Assembly: GCA_017624495.1 (NCBI GenBank)
Contig: JAGAMY010000022.1
Coordinates: forward strand, 26,993 to 90,992
Direction of reading: 5' to 3'
Length of the DNA stretch: 64,000 nt
From: Lachnospiraceae bacterium
GTDB lineage: Bacteria > Bacillota > Clostridia > Lachnospirales > Lachnospiraceae
The position numbers were made by a program, and so were the translations under genes. Below the pieces are notes generated by a model. The model did not search any database. It worked only from the letters and a program-made list of their open reading frames with translations, and was not told the origin of the DNA. Shown in pieces: positions 42,109-51,782 of this stretch; the first letter of the stretch is position 1; each line of letters opens with the position of its first letter.

Positions 42109-44137
42109 TTTCATTCCACTTCTCAGCAAACAGCTTTAAAACTTCTTCTTTTCCCACTTTTTCTTCCAGTGAAAGTGTCGGTTTCTCTCTTAATTTTGGT
42201 TCTACCGGCCATTCAGGCTTTGGTAATTTCTCAGGTGCTGTTGGAATAATCAACCTTGACAGCTGCCTTTTTAAATCAATTATTTTTTTATTTTTAATTT
42301 CAATTTTTATATTTGAAAAATATCCATAAGAATCATCTTTTTCTTCTTCTAATTTTGCAATCTCATTCTCCAATATTTTCTTTTCTTCAGCATATTCTCT
42401 TTTCTGCTCTTCCCATACAGCAAAATGCTTTTTACACATTTCTTCCCATACAACAATATCTTTTTGATATTTATCCATCTGTTGTTGCCATTCTCTCTTG
42501 CGACATTCAAAATTTTCTCTTTCTAATTGCCACTCCTTTAAATCGGCCTGGTAGGCTGCTTCATTTTTCTCTGCATTTAAAGCTGCAGTCTCATTTACAA
42601 TCTGCAGAACATTCTCAAGTCTGTCAAAATACCTAGCTCCTGTCTCAATTATTTCTTTGATTTTTTCATCTTCTTCTGTTTCAATTTTCACCAGCAAATC
42701 ATTTAACCCATTGTCAATTCCCTGTACAACTTTGTCTATATGCATTCGAAGCTCTGCATCTCCATACCGTAATGCTCTTTGATATAATTTGTTATCTGCA
42801 AAAACAAATTTTTCTCTATTCTGTGCAATCTTCTCTTGTAAAGCATTTTCTTTTGATTCATAGGAAATCTCACGATAAAAAAGTTCATCTAACATACTCT
42901 GCTCAAAAACTTTAAGGCAAATATATTTTTGACTTAATATCGCAAAATAATCTTCTAACTCAGCAACACAAGACTCTGTTTCACATTCTGCAAAAAGATT
43001 TTTGCATACTTTATCGCATAATTCTGCTTCTGTACTACACTGTTGTTCAGCAAGAAATTCTCCCCAATATGCCCTGCCTTCCTCTGCATTCATATTTAAT
43101 ACCTGTTCAAAAAAATCCGTAGCTTTATACCATTCCTTATCCTCAATAGCCATAAAACCACGCTTCAAGCAGGCATTTCCATTAATACCGGAAGACTGAA
43201 TTACTATATTTTCCTGACTTTGCTCCTTATCTGCTTTTACATCCGAAGAAATCAACTTGTCAATTCCTCTTAAAAGATCCTGAACCGCACCAATTTTTCC
43301 CATATCCTGAGATTGCAGTTTGGCAAACTCCTTAGGAATATCATATGCATCCACATTTTTAAAACATGGAATCAGAAATTTGTTTTTATCTTTTGCCATT
43401 AACTTTAAGAATCTGCTCCATTCATTTTTTACCCATACGGCATTGTAATAATCATAAGATGTACCAAACGCAAGCATTATTTTGGCTGAATTAAGCGCTG
43501 CAAAAATATATGGTTCATATTCTACCCCCAGTTTATCTTCCAGTGAAATACGGGAGAAAAATACTCTATATCCCTTTTGTGTTAATTCATTATATACATC
43601 CTGCGCCAATACACTATCCAGGGTTCTTTCTCCATTTTCATCAGTTTCTTTATAACATATAAATATATCGTAAGGTTCTTCTTTACCAGATACTTCTATG
43701 ATTCCCTTTCTCAATTCTTCAATATATTTTGCTTCCTCGCGATAAACAGCTCTTGACACAGAATCTGAATTCTCCATAACTAACTCAAAATCTTCATCAT
43801 CCATAACACTGTCAAATGACGAACGATGACAAGTTGGTATTTTCTTACCTGTCATTGGATCATCCACATATTCAATTCCATACCTACAAAGAATTAAGCC
43901 CCAATACCCTTCTGCCTCTTCTGTATATTCTGCCACGATATTTTCATAGACACCTGCCGCTTTATCAAACTCACAATTTAAACGAAGCTTATTGGCCCTT
44001 TCAAATAGCTTAATTTTCTTTTCATCGTCAACGTTAGGGATTGTCTGTTTGGTTCCACAGTATTCACATTCAGTAACCGTCATATCTTCTGTTACTTCAA
44101 GATTCCCACCACACATTTTACATCTTAAAATAGACAT
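42098..44137 (-). CDS. Zinc-ribbon/TIR/coiled-coil protein (TIR protein 1)
   Basis: A 679-residue cytoplasmic protein, first gene of the operon. N-terminal zinc ribbon (CKMCGG...CEYCG), a helical region nearly identical in plan to that of TIR protein 2 (LILCRYGIEYVDDP, IPTCHRSSFDSV), TIR domain (~153-290: YDIFICYKETDENGERTLDS, VEYEPYIFAALNSA, VWVKNEWSRFLKLM), a further helical part (~310-520) and a long coiled coil (~525-640, rich in Lys/Glu/Gln). There is no membrane helix. The Glu in EYEPYI is the candidate NADase residue. The start at MSILRCKMC (44137) follows AAGGAGAAG. Confidence 0.85.
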   Translation of the reverse strand: MSILRCKMCGGNLEVTEDMTVTECEYCGTKQTIPNVDDEKKIKLFERANKLRLNCEFDKAAGVYENIVAEYTEEAEGYWGLILCRYGIEYVDDPMTGKKIPTCHRSSFDSVMDDEDFELVMENSDSVSRAVYREEAKYIEELRKGIIEVSGKEEPYDIFICYKETDENGERTLDSVLAQDVYNELTQKGYRVFFSRISLEDKLGVEYEPYIFAALNSAKIMLAFGTSYDYYNAVWVKNEWSRFLKLMAKDKNKFLIPCFKNVDAYDIPKEFAKLQSQDMGKIGAVQDLLRGIDKLISSDVKADKEQSQENIVIQSSGINGNACLKRGFMAIEDKEWYKATDFFEQVLNMNAEEGRAYWGEFLAEQQCSTEAELCDKVCKNLFAECETESCVAELEDYFAILSQKYICLKVFEQSMLDELFYREISYESKENALQEKIAQNREKFVFADNKLYQRALRYGDAELRMHIDKVVQGIDNGLNDLLVKIETEEDEKIKEIIETGARYFDRLENVLQIVNETAALNAEKNEAAYQADLKEWQLERENFECRKREWQQQMDKYQKDIVVWEEMCKKHFAVWEEQKREYAEEKKILENEIAKLEEEKDDSYGYFSNIKIEIKNKKIIDLKRQLSRLIIPTAPEKLPKPEWPVEPKLREKPTLSLEEKVGKEEVLKLFAEKWNENGV

Positions 44138-44161
44138 CTCTCTTCTCCTTGATTTGATTTG

Positions 44162-44209
44162 TTTTGTATTCTTATTGTAATACAAATGTATTCACTTTTC
44201 AATACAAAA
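44162..44209 (-). promoter_or_regulatory. Promoter and symmetric operator of the TIR operon
   Basis: On the minus strand TTGAAA (44202-44197), 17 bases, TACAAT (44179-44174) form the promoter. Four copies of one 6-base half-site cover it in mirror symmetry: TGTATT 44165-44170, AATACA 44179-44184, TGTATT 44187-44192, AATACA 44201-44206, centred at 44185.5; the outer pair extends to nine bases (TTTTGTATT/AATACAAAA). The two 8-base gaps between half-sites are not symmetric, so the half-sites themselves seem selected. The RHH protein in the operon is the obvious candidate binder. Confidence 0.7.
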
Positions 44210-44243
44210 AACCAGGGTTGTCAAATTGACTTCCCTGGTTTTT
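44206..44243 (-). terminator. Terminator of the Ig/BIG2 surface gene
   Basis: The stem AAAAACCAGGG / CCCTGGTTTTT with a 15-base loop is followed on the minus strand by T-rich sequence. It insulates the TIR operon promoter from the gene upstream. Confidence 0.82.
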
Positions 44244-44255
44244 CACTTTACAGTA

Positions 44256-47200
44256 TTATTTTACAGTCACCTTACATGTAGCTGTTTTTCCACTACTTGT
44301 TTTTACGGTAATGACCGCTTTGCCTTTCTTTAATGCTTTTATCTTTCCTTTTTTATCTACAGAAACAATTTTCTTATTGGAGGATTTCCATTTCAATTTA
44401 TCTGTAGCATCCTTAGGTTCCATTTTTGCTTTTAAAACAAAAGTGTCTTTGACTTTTAACGTCAGTTTTGTTTTGTTTAACTGTACAGATTCTGCATCCT
44501 GTGTAATCGTAAGTTTACAAACTGCTTTCTTTCCACTGTCCGTTTTTACGGTAATTTTTACTTTACCGGAGCGTTTTGTGGTAACTACTCCGTTTGCATC
44601 TACTTCTGCAATCTTCTTATTCGAGCTTGTCCATTTTAGTCCATCTGTACTCTTCTTTGGTGATACTGTTGCTTTTAACTGCAATACTGCACCGGATTTT
44701 ATGGTTGCTTTTTCACGGTTTAAGCTTACTTTAGAGGCTTTAATCTTCTTACGCACCACATAAATTGTACAAGTTGTTTTTTTACCGCTATCTGTCTTTG
44801 CTGTAATCTTTGCTGTACCTGCTGCAATGGCTTTTACGGTTCCGTCTGCTGCAACTGTAGCAACCTTCTCATTGGATGATGTCCATGTAATAGTATCTGT
44901 ACTGTCTGCCGGAAGAATTGTTGCTTTAAGCTTATACTTATCTCCTTTAACAATACTCTTGCTCTTTGCAATCATAACCTTTTCTGCCGGAATCAGCACA
45001 TTTACAGTACAGCTTGCTGTTTTTGCTCCATCTGCTGTTGTTACTGTGATGATTGCAGTTCCTTTAGCATTTGCTGTAACTACACCATTTTCTACAGAAG
45101 CAACTTTTGGATTACTGCTGCTCCATGTAATATTCTGATTGGTAGCATTTGCAGGAGCTACAGCAGCAGTCAGCGTTTCGTCTTTTCCAATTTCGATATC
45201 AAGGCTTGTCTTATTTAATGTTACACCTGTAACGGCTACGGTTTGTACTTCCGGTTGTACGATTGGCTTACTTTCCGGCTGGTTATCCTCTTCTGCCGGA
45301 GGTGTTGGAATCACCGTTTCCGCTCTTGCCGGGAAAATGTGGTAACCTACATACTCCTGCACACCGTCTATTGTTTCGGAAACTAAACATCTGTAGCTTG
45401 CATAATCTTTTTCTGACTCTATCGTCAATGTATATTCTGCTTCTGTAGCACCTTCTATCGGTTTAAATTCCCATGTATCCGCATTTGTACATACTTCCCA
45501 CTGATAATAGAGCTTATCCTGTTTACTGTATACAGCTACTCCCATGGTAATACTTTCACCTATGGCTAAACGTTTATTGACATCTTTATTGTATTGTTTT
45601 TTTGCAAGTACCTTGAAAGTATCAGCCTCACTCTGCATTCCCAAAGAGCATCTAAGTTCCTTCGTATAACCATTTAAGGTTGCCCGACAGATATACTCAC
45701 TACTACGACTTTCACTACTCAATATCGCCGTATATACAGCTTCTGTTGCTCCGTCAATCGGTTCAAATACATAACCATTGTCCGTATCTACCCAATATCC
45801 CCACTGATAGCTTATCGGCTCTTCAATATCGTCTGCTTCTACCTGCAAATCAAAGGTATCGCCTTCTTTACCATATAGGTATATACTTGTATTAGTTTTA
45901 TAATTACATTTCCAGTAAACCCCATCCCAGGATATCTGCATATAATACTGTGATATAAGATTGTCAGTTGTCACTTTGCATGTGTAACTCCCATAATCGT
46001 TAGGTGTTATTTCTGTAAAAGTAAGTGTATTCGTATCTACTCCCTGTATATTTTCCGATTCTTCTACAGGAACAACACTATTGTCATCTTCACTTACTGT
46101 TTTAAACCATTCATAGGAAAAGTTTTTTTCACCACTATATGTTGCCTGCTCACCTACCGTAAGAGAAAAATTTTTTTCTCCTGGCTTGATATTTATTACA
46201 TTTCCAGACCAGTCCCCGACTGTAAATATACTATCCTGATATAAATATGCATCATAGAAATATTCTTCATTACCATCCGTTATATAACAACGATACTGTC
46301 CAAAATCCATCCATGAATTTGTCTGCACTGTACATTCTGCTGTGTTTGCGCCTTCAATTTCAATCCAATCGCCACTTCCATACATATCATATCTTTCCCA
46401 CTGATAAGAAATATCCTCCAAAGTAGTATGGGCTTCACATTTCAACTCTACTACAGTACCAACCGGCGCATAAAATATATTGTTTAGTATAAATCCAATC
46501 GAAGGATTAGATACAGCTCCCATTCCATCAAATATATTATATATACTTGCAGTTTCATCTCTTACACCAACCGTTAATGTATCCAGCTGATTTAAAGCGA
46601 ACCGCAACGTTCTAGTATTACCATTTTCATCTGTAATAATTATTCTATACTGATTTGGATAATACTGCTCTAATTCATCCACATCAACTTCATATGATGG
46701 GCTACTCCCCTCAACAGATTCCCATGTGTAAGTATTATTCATTTTTTCCCAGTGAATGGTGAGATTTGCAGCATTCCCCTTTACAAGCTGTGAATCTAAC
46801 AGAATATTTGTCTCTTTTTTGTTATAGTAAACGTATTTCATACCAGTCATTCCACTATAAACATTGCTCACTCCCCAGTCTGTGCCATTTTCATCTATCT
46901 CTGTTAGCAGACTACTTGTCCCAGCTTCATATGTTACATTATCCTTCGTAAATATGCAGCTATAAAAGGTATTCTTTGTTTCTGCAGAATATGCAGTAGT
47001 AAAGTTTTTTCCGTTTGCTCCGGCAATGGGTTTCTTTTCACAGCTTACTCCTTGCTGTTGATACCATTGATAAGTTACTCTGCTCATATCTTCTGAACCA
47101 GAAGATACCGAATATGTTACATTCATGCCTTCATATGCTTTATACGCTGACTGCTCTATAGCATATGTCTTTTTATATAAAACATAAGTTACTTCTACAC

Positions 47201-48554
47201 TTTCACTCTCTCCCCATGAAATCTTCATCTTATACTGACCTAAATCAGCTTCCGTAATACTTTCAAAGATAAGTCTTTTATCTGTCGCACCTTCGATTTT
47301 GGTTTCTTCGTTTCCATCTTCACTTACTTTATACCACTGATACTGAATACTGTCTGGTGACACACCTTCCGCAATTCGGACATTCTGCACCAAATTTACA
47401 CCCTGTCCTATCATAACACCTGCACTATTTCCATTTCCTGCATCCACATCTGTAGCAATTTTCCGTACAGAACACTGGTATGTATTCTGTGCATAGTCAT
47501 CAGATATCTGACATGTGTAGGATATTGCATGTGCTGAGCCATTATCAACACCTGATGAGGGCGGTGTTACTGTCGAAGTATTATCTTCTATTGTGGAAGA
47601 TTCAGATTCTGAACTTTTTTCATTTGCTGAATCAAATGGAACACAGGTATATTCTGCTTCTGTAGCACCTTCAATCGCTACGCCACCCTTATACCACTGA
47701 TAGGTCAGTTTCTCAGGGTCATGGTCGGATATCACCTTTGCTGTTAAAGTAATCTCTGTACCCTCTTTGCAATATTTATACTCTGTAGGGCATACACTAA
47801 GATACTTTACTCCACCTAATCTTACAGAAAATTTATAGGATGTTTCTTCGCTTCCATTGCTGACTACACATCTGTACTTTACATATTTGGTTTTTGTACT
47901 TGTATTTACACATGTATATTCAGCTTCCGTTGCTCCTTCAATGATTTTTGACCCTTTATACCACTGATAGGTAAACCGGGCATCTTTATTTCCATAATCT
48001 GTTGCTTTTACCCCTAAAGAAATCTCATCTCCTGCATACGCAACCGGAGTTGAATCAACAGCCTGTACCCGCAGTCTTGTATTTTCTGTAACCGAAAATA
48101 CCACTTTAGTACTGTTACCTTCTACATCCGATACCATACAACGGTACTTTCCAAAAGCACTGCTACTGATATTTTCAATTACAAGCTTTTCTCCCGATGC
48201 TTCTAACTCTTCTCCATCCGGTGCATACCATGTATACTGCAGGTTACCATAGTCGCTCCATGCATATACCTGCATTTCCACAGTTTCTCCGGCTTCTACA
48301 CGAAAAACTCTATCACTGATAGCTCTTGCACCAAATGCATAGTCCATATCCGGTGTAATATCCGGTGTAATATGTGCATACCCTGCATTTTGTAACGCAT
48401 ACTGTGCACTTGCTTCCTTTGCAATATCCCGGACTTCTGCTGCCACAGCCGTTACATCCACAGACGTCAGTAGCATACCCGCACACAATACTACTGCGGA
48501 TAAACTCTTAAAACTAAACCTTTTCCGTTTCTTTTCATACTCAAACAAACTCAT
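44256..48554 (-). CDS. Secreted Ig-like/BIG2 multidomain protein
   Basis: A 1432-residue secreted protein. Signal peptide (~15-40, SLSAVVLCAGMLLTSVDVTAVAAEV), then about ten immunoglobulin-like domains with a repeated YQWYKG...IEGATEAEYTC plan and paired Cys (~65-1100), a short Pro/Glu linker (PPAEEDNQPESKPIVQPEV), and four BIG2 domains (~1110-1432, each with the pattern ITWSSSNPKVASV...GTAIITVTT). There is no LPxTG or other sortase signal and the C terminus ends in TVK, so attachment may be through the repeats. Probably adhesion to host or matrix carbohydrate. Has its own promoter and terminator. Confidence 0.85.
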   Translation of the reverse strand: MSLFEYEKKRKRFSFKSLSAVVLCAGMLLTSVDVTAVAAEVRDIAKEASAQYALQNAGYAHITPDITPDMDYAFGARAISDRVFRVEAGETVEMQVYAWSDYGNLQYTWYAPDGEELEASGEKLVIENISSSAFGKYRCMVSDVEGNSTKVVFSVTENTRLRVQAVDSTPVAYAGDEISLGVKATDYGNKDARFTYQWYKGSKIIEGATEAEYTCVNTSTKTKYVKYRCVVSNGSEETSYKFSVRLGGVKYLSVCPTEYKYCKEGTEITLTAKVISDHDPEKLTYQWYKGGVAIEGATEAEYTCVPFDSANEKSSESESSTIEDNTSTVTPPSSGVDNGSAHAISYTCQISDDYAQNTYQCSVRKIATDVDAGNGNSAGVMIGQGVNLVQNVRIAEGVSPDSIQYQWYKVSEDGNEETKIEGATDKRLIFESITEADLGQYKMKISWGESESVEVTYVLYKKTYAIEQSAYKAYEGMNVTYSVSSGSEDMSRVTYQWYQQQGVSCEKKPIAGANGKNFTTAYSAETKNTFYSCIFTKDNVTYEAGTSSLLTEIDENGTDWGVSNVYSGMTGMKYVYYNKKETNILLDSQLVKGNAANLTIHWEKMNNTYTWESVEGSSPSYEVDVDELEQYYPNQYRIIITDENGNTRTLRFALNQLDTLTVGVRDETASIYNIFDGMGAVSNPSIGFILNNIFYAPVGTVVELKCEAHTTLEDISYQWERYDMYGSGDWIEIEGANTAECTVQTNSWMDFGQYRCYITDGNEEYFYDAYLYQDSIFTVGDWSGNVINIKPGEKNFSLTVGEQATYSGEKNFSYEWFKTVSEDDNSVVPVEESENIQGVDTNTLTFTEITPNDYGSYTCKVTTDNLISQYYMQISWDGVYWKCNYKTNTSIYLYGKEGDTFDLQVEADDIEEPISYQWGYWVDTDNGYVFEPIDGATEAVYTAILSSESRSSEYICRATLNGYTKELRCSLGMQSEADTFKVLAKKQYNKDVNKRLAIGESITMGVAVYSKQDKLYYQWEVCTNADTWEFKPIEGATEAEYTLTIESEKDYASYRCLVSETIDGVQEYVGYHIFPARAETVIPTPPAEEDNQPESKPIVQPEVQTVAVTGVTLNKTSLDIEIGKDETLTAAVAPANATNQNITWSSSNPKVASVENGVVTANAKGTAIITVTTADGAKTASCTVNVLIPAEKVMIAKSKSIVKGDKYKLKATILPADSTDTITWTSSNEKVATVAADGTVKAIAAGTAKITAKTDSGKKTTCTIYVVRKKIKASKVSLNREKATIKSGAVLQLKATVSPKKSTDGLKWTSSNKKIAEVDANGVVTTKRSGKVKITVKTDSGKKAVCKLTITQDAESVQLNKTKLTLKVKDTFVLKAKMEPKDATDKLKWKSSNKKIVSVDKKGKIKALKKGKAVITVKTSSGKTATCKVTVK

Positions 48555-48580
48555 ACTTTTTCCCCTTTCCTAAGCATTTG

Positions 48581-48620
48581 TTAATAGTACTATTTTACCA
48601 CTATTAAATCCTGCCTTCAA
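48581..48620 (-). promoter_or_regulatory. Promoter with overlapping inverted repeat for the Ig/BIG2 gene
   Basis: On the minus strand TTGAAG (48620-48615), 17 bases, TAAAAT (48597-48592). An 8-bp inverted repeat, TTAATAGT (48581-48588) and ACTATTAA (48600-48607), brackets the -10 and could be an operator. Confidence 0.6.
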
Positions 48621-48646
48621 GGTATGCGAATCTGTTTTCCTATGTA

Positions 48647-50179
48647 TTATCCATTTTTGTCACATTTCCCTAAATTTCTCCCCACCGCCATCAGCATAAA
48701 CACCAGCGTATCTATGTAAATATGCGAATTATTCACAAAAGCCTGTACAAAAAAAGCAATTATAAACATTGCAAATGCCAGCATATATGATTCTGTTTTT
48801 CCTTTCCTCCAAAAAGAATATAACGCACTCCCGAATATTCCCAAAAAACACAAAAGTCCAATCACCCCAAACAACACCAGTTCCTGCAAATACACATTAT
48901 GGGCATCCACAAGATTCCCCTGTTTTGCAAACACTGCCAATTCCTCTGCGGTAAGATATTTCTGTGTGGCAAAATAAAAACCTGCCGGACCAACACCGAT
49001 GAGTTTATGCAAAAGCGGTAAACGGACATAGGTCTTTACAGCAGCCTTCCAGATTCTAAGCCGCTTCGTTCCCCATGCATCACTAAAATATAAATATCTG
49101 TAAAGCTCTCCAAGGTATTCCTTTGCTTCTTTTTTCTCCCATGCAAGGTTTACAAACAACAATACACCAATGAAAATGCATACAATTACTGCAAGAATAA
49201 TCAGTAAGATTTTTCGCATCCTTTGCCAGAACTTTTCTGCCTTAGCCGCCTCTTCTTTCCCCTGCCATCGCATAAGTCTCATCAGAAGTACGCCTGCTAA
49301 AATTATAATCCCTAGATTTAAACGAATATCCACCAGCATTTCCGATAATCCACTGCGAAACTTCATACAATTTTCTATTCCACGCATTTCTCTTAATCCA
49401 TGCATAAACAAAACGGCTGTCCCATATTCCAAAACCAATGCCAGCAACGCCGTTCCCTGACATGTATCTTTTGCCAGATATAACAAAACAACAAATGCAA
49501 TTCCCACCGTCAGATATGCACTGTCACTATTGGCACTTATCATCCCTATAAAACCAAGGAAACAAAAAATTCCATAGACCTTTTTGGACAACATCTCCTT
49601 ACTTACCATAAATAACGTCATTCCAAAAGGCAATAAAATACCAATATAAGCAGAAAGCGTATTGATATTGCCCATTGTAGACAAAAATTCTGATTGCAGG
49701 TGTCCCCCCGGATACATGGACAAGGGGTCAAAACCTAAGTGATTGCAGACTGCCACAATGCATACCAACGCTGCCGCACCTAACATTCCTGTCAGAATAT
49801 ACTGCTTAAACTCCAGAAAATGATATATACAAATATAGCAGAGCACACACAAAAGAATTGTAAGCAGCCCCATATTTCTACCATAAATTCCGCTAAACTG
49901 CTCTTGTTTATTCTCACACAACAGCCATGCCAAAACGGCTATTATGCCATATCCGAATACACACCATTCCGTGCCATGTGCTTTTCTACCCCAATTTTTA
50001 CCACCTGCTTTTTCCGGTTTAAATAACAAACTCCCAAGCATCAGCAAGAAATATCCTCCGGTCAGCAGATAAAAATATCCTGTTTTTACATATAAAATAT
50101 CCGTATATCCATCATGCACAAGCAATGGAAATATTGTCATCAATAAAAATAGATAAGCTCCGCTTACTTTTCCTCTCAT
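48647..50179 (-). CDS. O-antigen ligase/polymerase-family membrane protein
   Basis: A 510-residue protein with about twelve membrane helices and a large external loop (~345-410) typical of the Wzy/WaaL (PF04932) family, with GVGPAGFYFATQKYLTAEE and VDAHNVYLQELVLFGVIGLL, the loop carrying the conserved HNxxL-type motif. Such proteins join or polymerise surface polysaccharide. No glycosyltransferases are next to it, so the substrate is not indicated. It stands alone behind the DnaJ-group terminator. Confidence 0.82.
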   Translation of the reverse strand: MRGKVSGAYLFLLMTIFPLLVHDGYTDILYVKTGYFYLLTGGYFLLMLGSLLFKPEKAGGKNWGRKAHGTEWCVFGYGIIAVLAWLLCENKQEQFSGIYGRNMGLLTILLCVLCYICIYHFLEFKQYILTGMLGAAALVCIVAVCNHLGFDPLSMYPGGHLQSEFLSTMGNINTLSAYIGILLPFGMTLFMVSKEMLSKKVYGIFCFLGFIGMISANSDSAYLTVGIAFVVLLYLAKDTCQGTALLALVLEYGTAVLFMHGLREMRGIENCMKFRSGLSEMLVDIRLNLGIIILAGVLLMRLMRWQGKEEAAKAEKFWQRMRKILLIILAVIVCIFIGVLLFVNLAWEKKEAKEYLGELYRYLYFSDAWGTKRLRIWKAAVKTYVRLPLLHKLIGVGPAGFYFATQKYLTAEELAVFAKQGNLVDAHNVYLQELVLFGVIGLLCFLGIFGSALYSFWRKGKTESYMLAFAMFIIAFFVQAFVNNSHIYIDTLVFMLMAVGRNLGKCDKNG

Positions 50180-50198
50180 TTGTATCCCCCATCCTTAG

Positions 50199-50245
50199 AA
50201 AGAGTGACAATGATATTCACAAAAGATTATCACTGTCACTCTTTT
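50199..50245 (-). terminator. Terminator after the DnaJ operon
   Basis: AAAGAGTGACA-A-TGATA pairs with TATCA-C-TGTCACTCTTT around an 11-base loop (one mismatch). The T-tract is short, so strength is moderate; it lies just before the start of the next minus-strand gene. Confidence 0.7.
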
Positions 50246-50246
50246 A

Positions 50247-50909
50247 TTAACACGGTCTAAAACAACAACAATTACAAAACATATTCAAAAGCAGCATACT
50301 TACACACCAGCTTCCCGAACCGGAATATGGTCTTTCATAACTCTGTCCCATATTCTGATACCATGTACCACCAAAATCCAGATGCTGCTTAAATCTGCGG
50401 TATTCCATATTACTTGGCTCTAATATCAATGCCTGACCGATATGCTCCTGCGCCGTTACATTATTGCCAATTCCGGCATTTGCCATGGCACTGTAATAAT
50501 ACCAGCGTGCACTCCTGTCTGCAAAAGCTATACCATTTAACACATTTAATGCTTCTTTATAATGTCTGTTGGCTATATAATTTGCTGCCGCCTGCATCTG
50601 TATGGACTCATTCTGGTTTCTGGAGGAATAACCGCCATATGTGCCATTACTGCCATAACCATAGGTACCACTTCCGGCATTTCCGTAGCTGTAACCACTT
50701 CCTCCATAACTGTAACCCTGCTGCTTTTCCTTCATAATCTGGTCATATGCCTGCTGCACCTGCTTAAATTTCTCTTCTGCCTGGGCTTTATTCGGATTAT
50801 TTATATTGGCATCCGGATGATATTTCCGGCTTAATGTACGATATGCTTTTTTGATTTCCTCATCACTAGCGCCCGGTGTTACCCCAAGCACCTCATAGGG
50901 ATTTAACAT
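50247..50909 (-). CDS. J-domain protein with Gly/Tyr linker and Cys-rich tail
   Basis: A 220-residue DnaJ-like co-chaperone. The J domain (~1-62) has the HPD motif in [13 protein letters not shown]. Then comes a Gly/Tyr/Ser-rich linker (~65-100), a TPR-like helical part (~105-185) and an unusual hydrophobic, Cys-rich end ([18 protein letters not shown]). The zinc and substrate domains of classical DnaJ are absent. The start ATG follows CAGGAGAG. Adjacent (1 base after the stop) is the DUF5685 gene; the two are translated together. The tail could bind metal or be lipidated. Confidence 0.8.
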   Translation of the reverse strand: MLNPYEVLGVTPGASDEEIKKAYRTLSRKYHPDANINNPNKAQAEEKFKQVQQAYDQIMKEKQQGYSYGGSGYSYGNAGSGTYGYGSNGTYGGYSSRNQNESIQMQAAANYIANRHYKEALNVLNGIAFADRSARWYYYSAMANAGIGNNVTAQEHIGQALILEPSNMEYRRFKQHLDFGGTWYQNMGQSYERPYSGSGSWCVSMLLLNMFCNCCCFRPC

Positions 50910-50910
50910 C

Positions 50911-51771
50911 TTATTTTACTCTCCTGTTTTTCTTTTCCTGCTGTTTTCTTTTCTTTAATTGAAGATATTCATATTTTGACCATACACCGGAATACAAAAC
51001 ATTCCGAAGCAAATCTGCATGCATTAAAACAGGCAGTCTTTCAAAGGATTTTGCACATTCAGATATCATGCTGGTCAAAAGAAGTCTGGCAAAAGTTTCA
51101 AAATCACCCTCCTTCTGGCAGACCATATGTGCCAACGGATTGTATTCCTGTCGTTTTTTATCTTTTTCTAAATCCTCGTATGCATCCATCAGATAAATGA
51201 ACTTGCCCAGATAAAAGCTTAAGCACCGCAATTCCTCTGACCATTCATCCTCTTTCCAGTCAAATATCTCACCCATCATTTCACCGGTAAGTCCGGCAAT
51301 GACATCTATATTTTCTTCGCCCGCATTTTCTGCCTCACCCAGCTTATGCATATACCGTTCAACAGCCGCTACCTGTCTGGGATATTTCTGACGTATTTTT
51401 TCATAATCTTTTTGTAAAAAACGCATCATCGTCTTTTTTGAATATGCTTTTTCGTCCTTCCAGTCATCTGCAAGACTCTGATAGGCTAAAATAACATTCA
51501 TATCTGCCGCATAGGCAGTTGCTTCATTTATCCATGCGGTCTGTTTTTTCGTCGGATGCAGTGGACAGGTAAATTCCGATTCTTCATGTTCTAGTTCATA
51601 CAATCCTGTAAGCAGCACCACCAGAAATGTCATATCATAATTTAACAGCATCTGTCCCTTTGTTCCACAGCTATTTTTTAATGCCTGACACAAGCCGCAA
51701 TAATATGCCTGATATGCCTTTTGGCTGTCTTCTGCTAATTCTTTGCGATTAATATTGATATATCCAAACAT
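50911..51771 (-). CDS. DUF5685 protein with isoprenoid-synthase-like Asp motifs
   Basis: A 286-residue, almost wholly helical protein of the DUF5685 family, usually linked to a J-domain gene in Clostridia. Near the N terminus is [10 protein letters not shown]. Two acidic motifs stand out: [12 protein letters not shown] near 100, matching DDxxD, and [19 protein letters not shown] near 198, resembling the second motif of squalene/phytoene synthases (DxxEDxxxxR...P). Spacing and helical content fit a class-I isoprenoid-synthase fold. No activity is known. It lies between a zinc-ribbon membrane gene and the J-domain gene. Confidence 0.78.
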   Translation of the reverse strand: MFGYININRKELAEDSQKAYQAYYCGLCQALKNSCGTKGQMLLNYDMTFLVVLLTGLYELEHEESEFTCPLHPTKKQTAWINEATAYAADMNVILAYQSLADDWKDEKAYSKKTMMRFLQKDYEKIRQKYPRQVAAVERYMHKLGEAENAGEENIDVIAGLTGEMMGEIFDWKEDEWSEELRCLSFYLGKFIYLMDAYEDLEKDKKRQEYNPLAHMVCQKEGDFETFARLLLTSMISECAKSFERLPVLMHADLLRNVLYSGVWSKYEYLQLKKRKQQEKKNRRVK

Positions 51772-51782
51772 ATGTGGTTTTC

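Noticed and set aside
36611-44209. Prophage or integrative element
   Set aside because: No integrase, transposase, phage gene, tRNA-linked repeat or flanking direct repeat was seen at the edges, although acquisition as a defence island cannot be excluded.
44256-48554. Repeated DNA that might be taken for a CRISPR or satellite array
   Set aside because: The repeats are in frame, diverged and encode Ig-like and BIG2 domains; there are no regular spacers.
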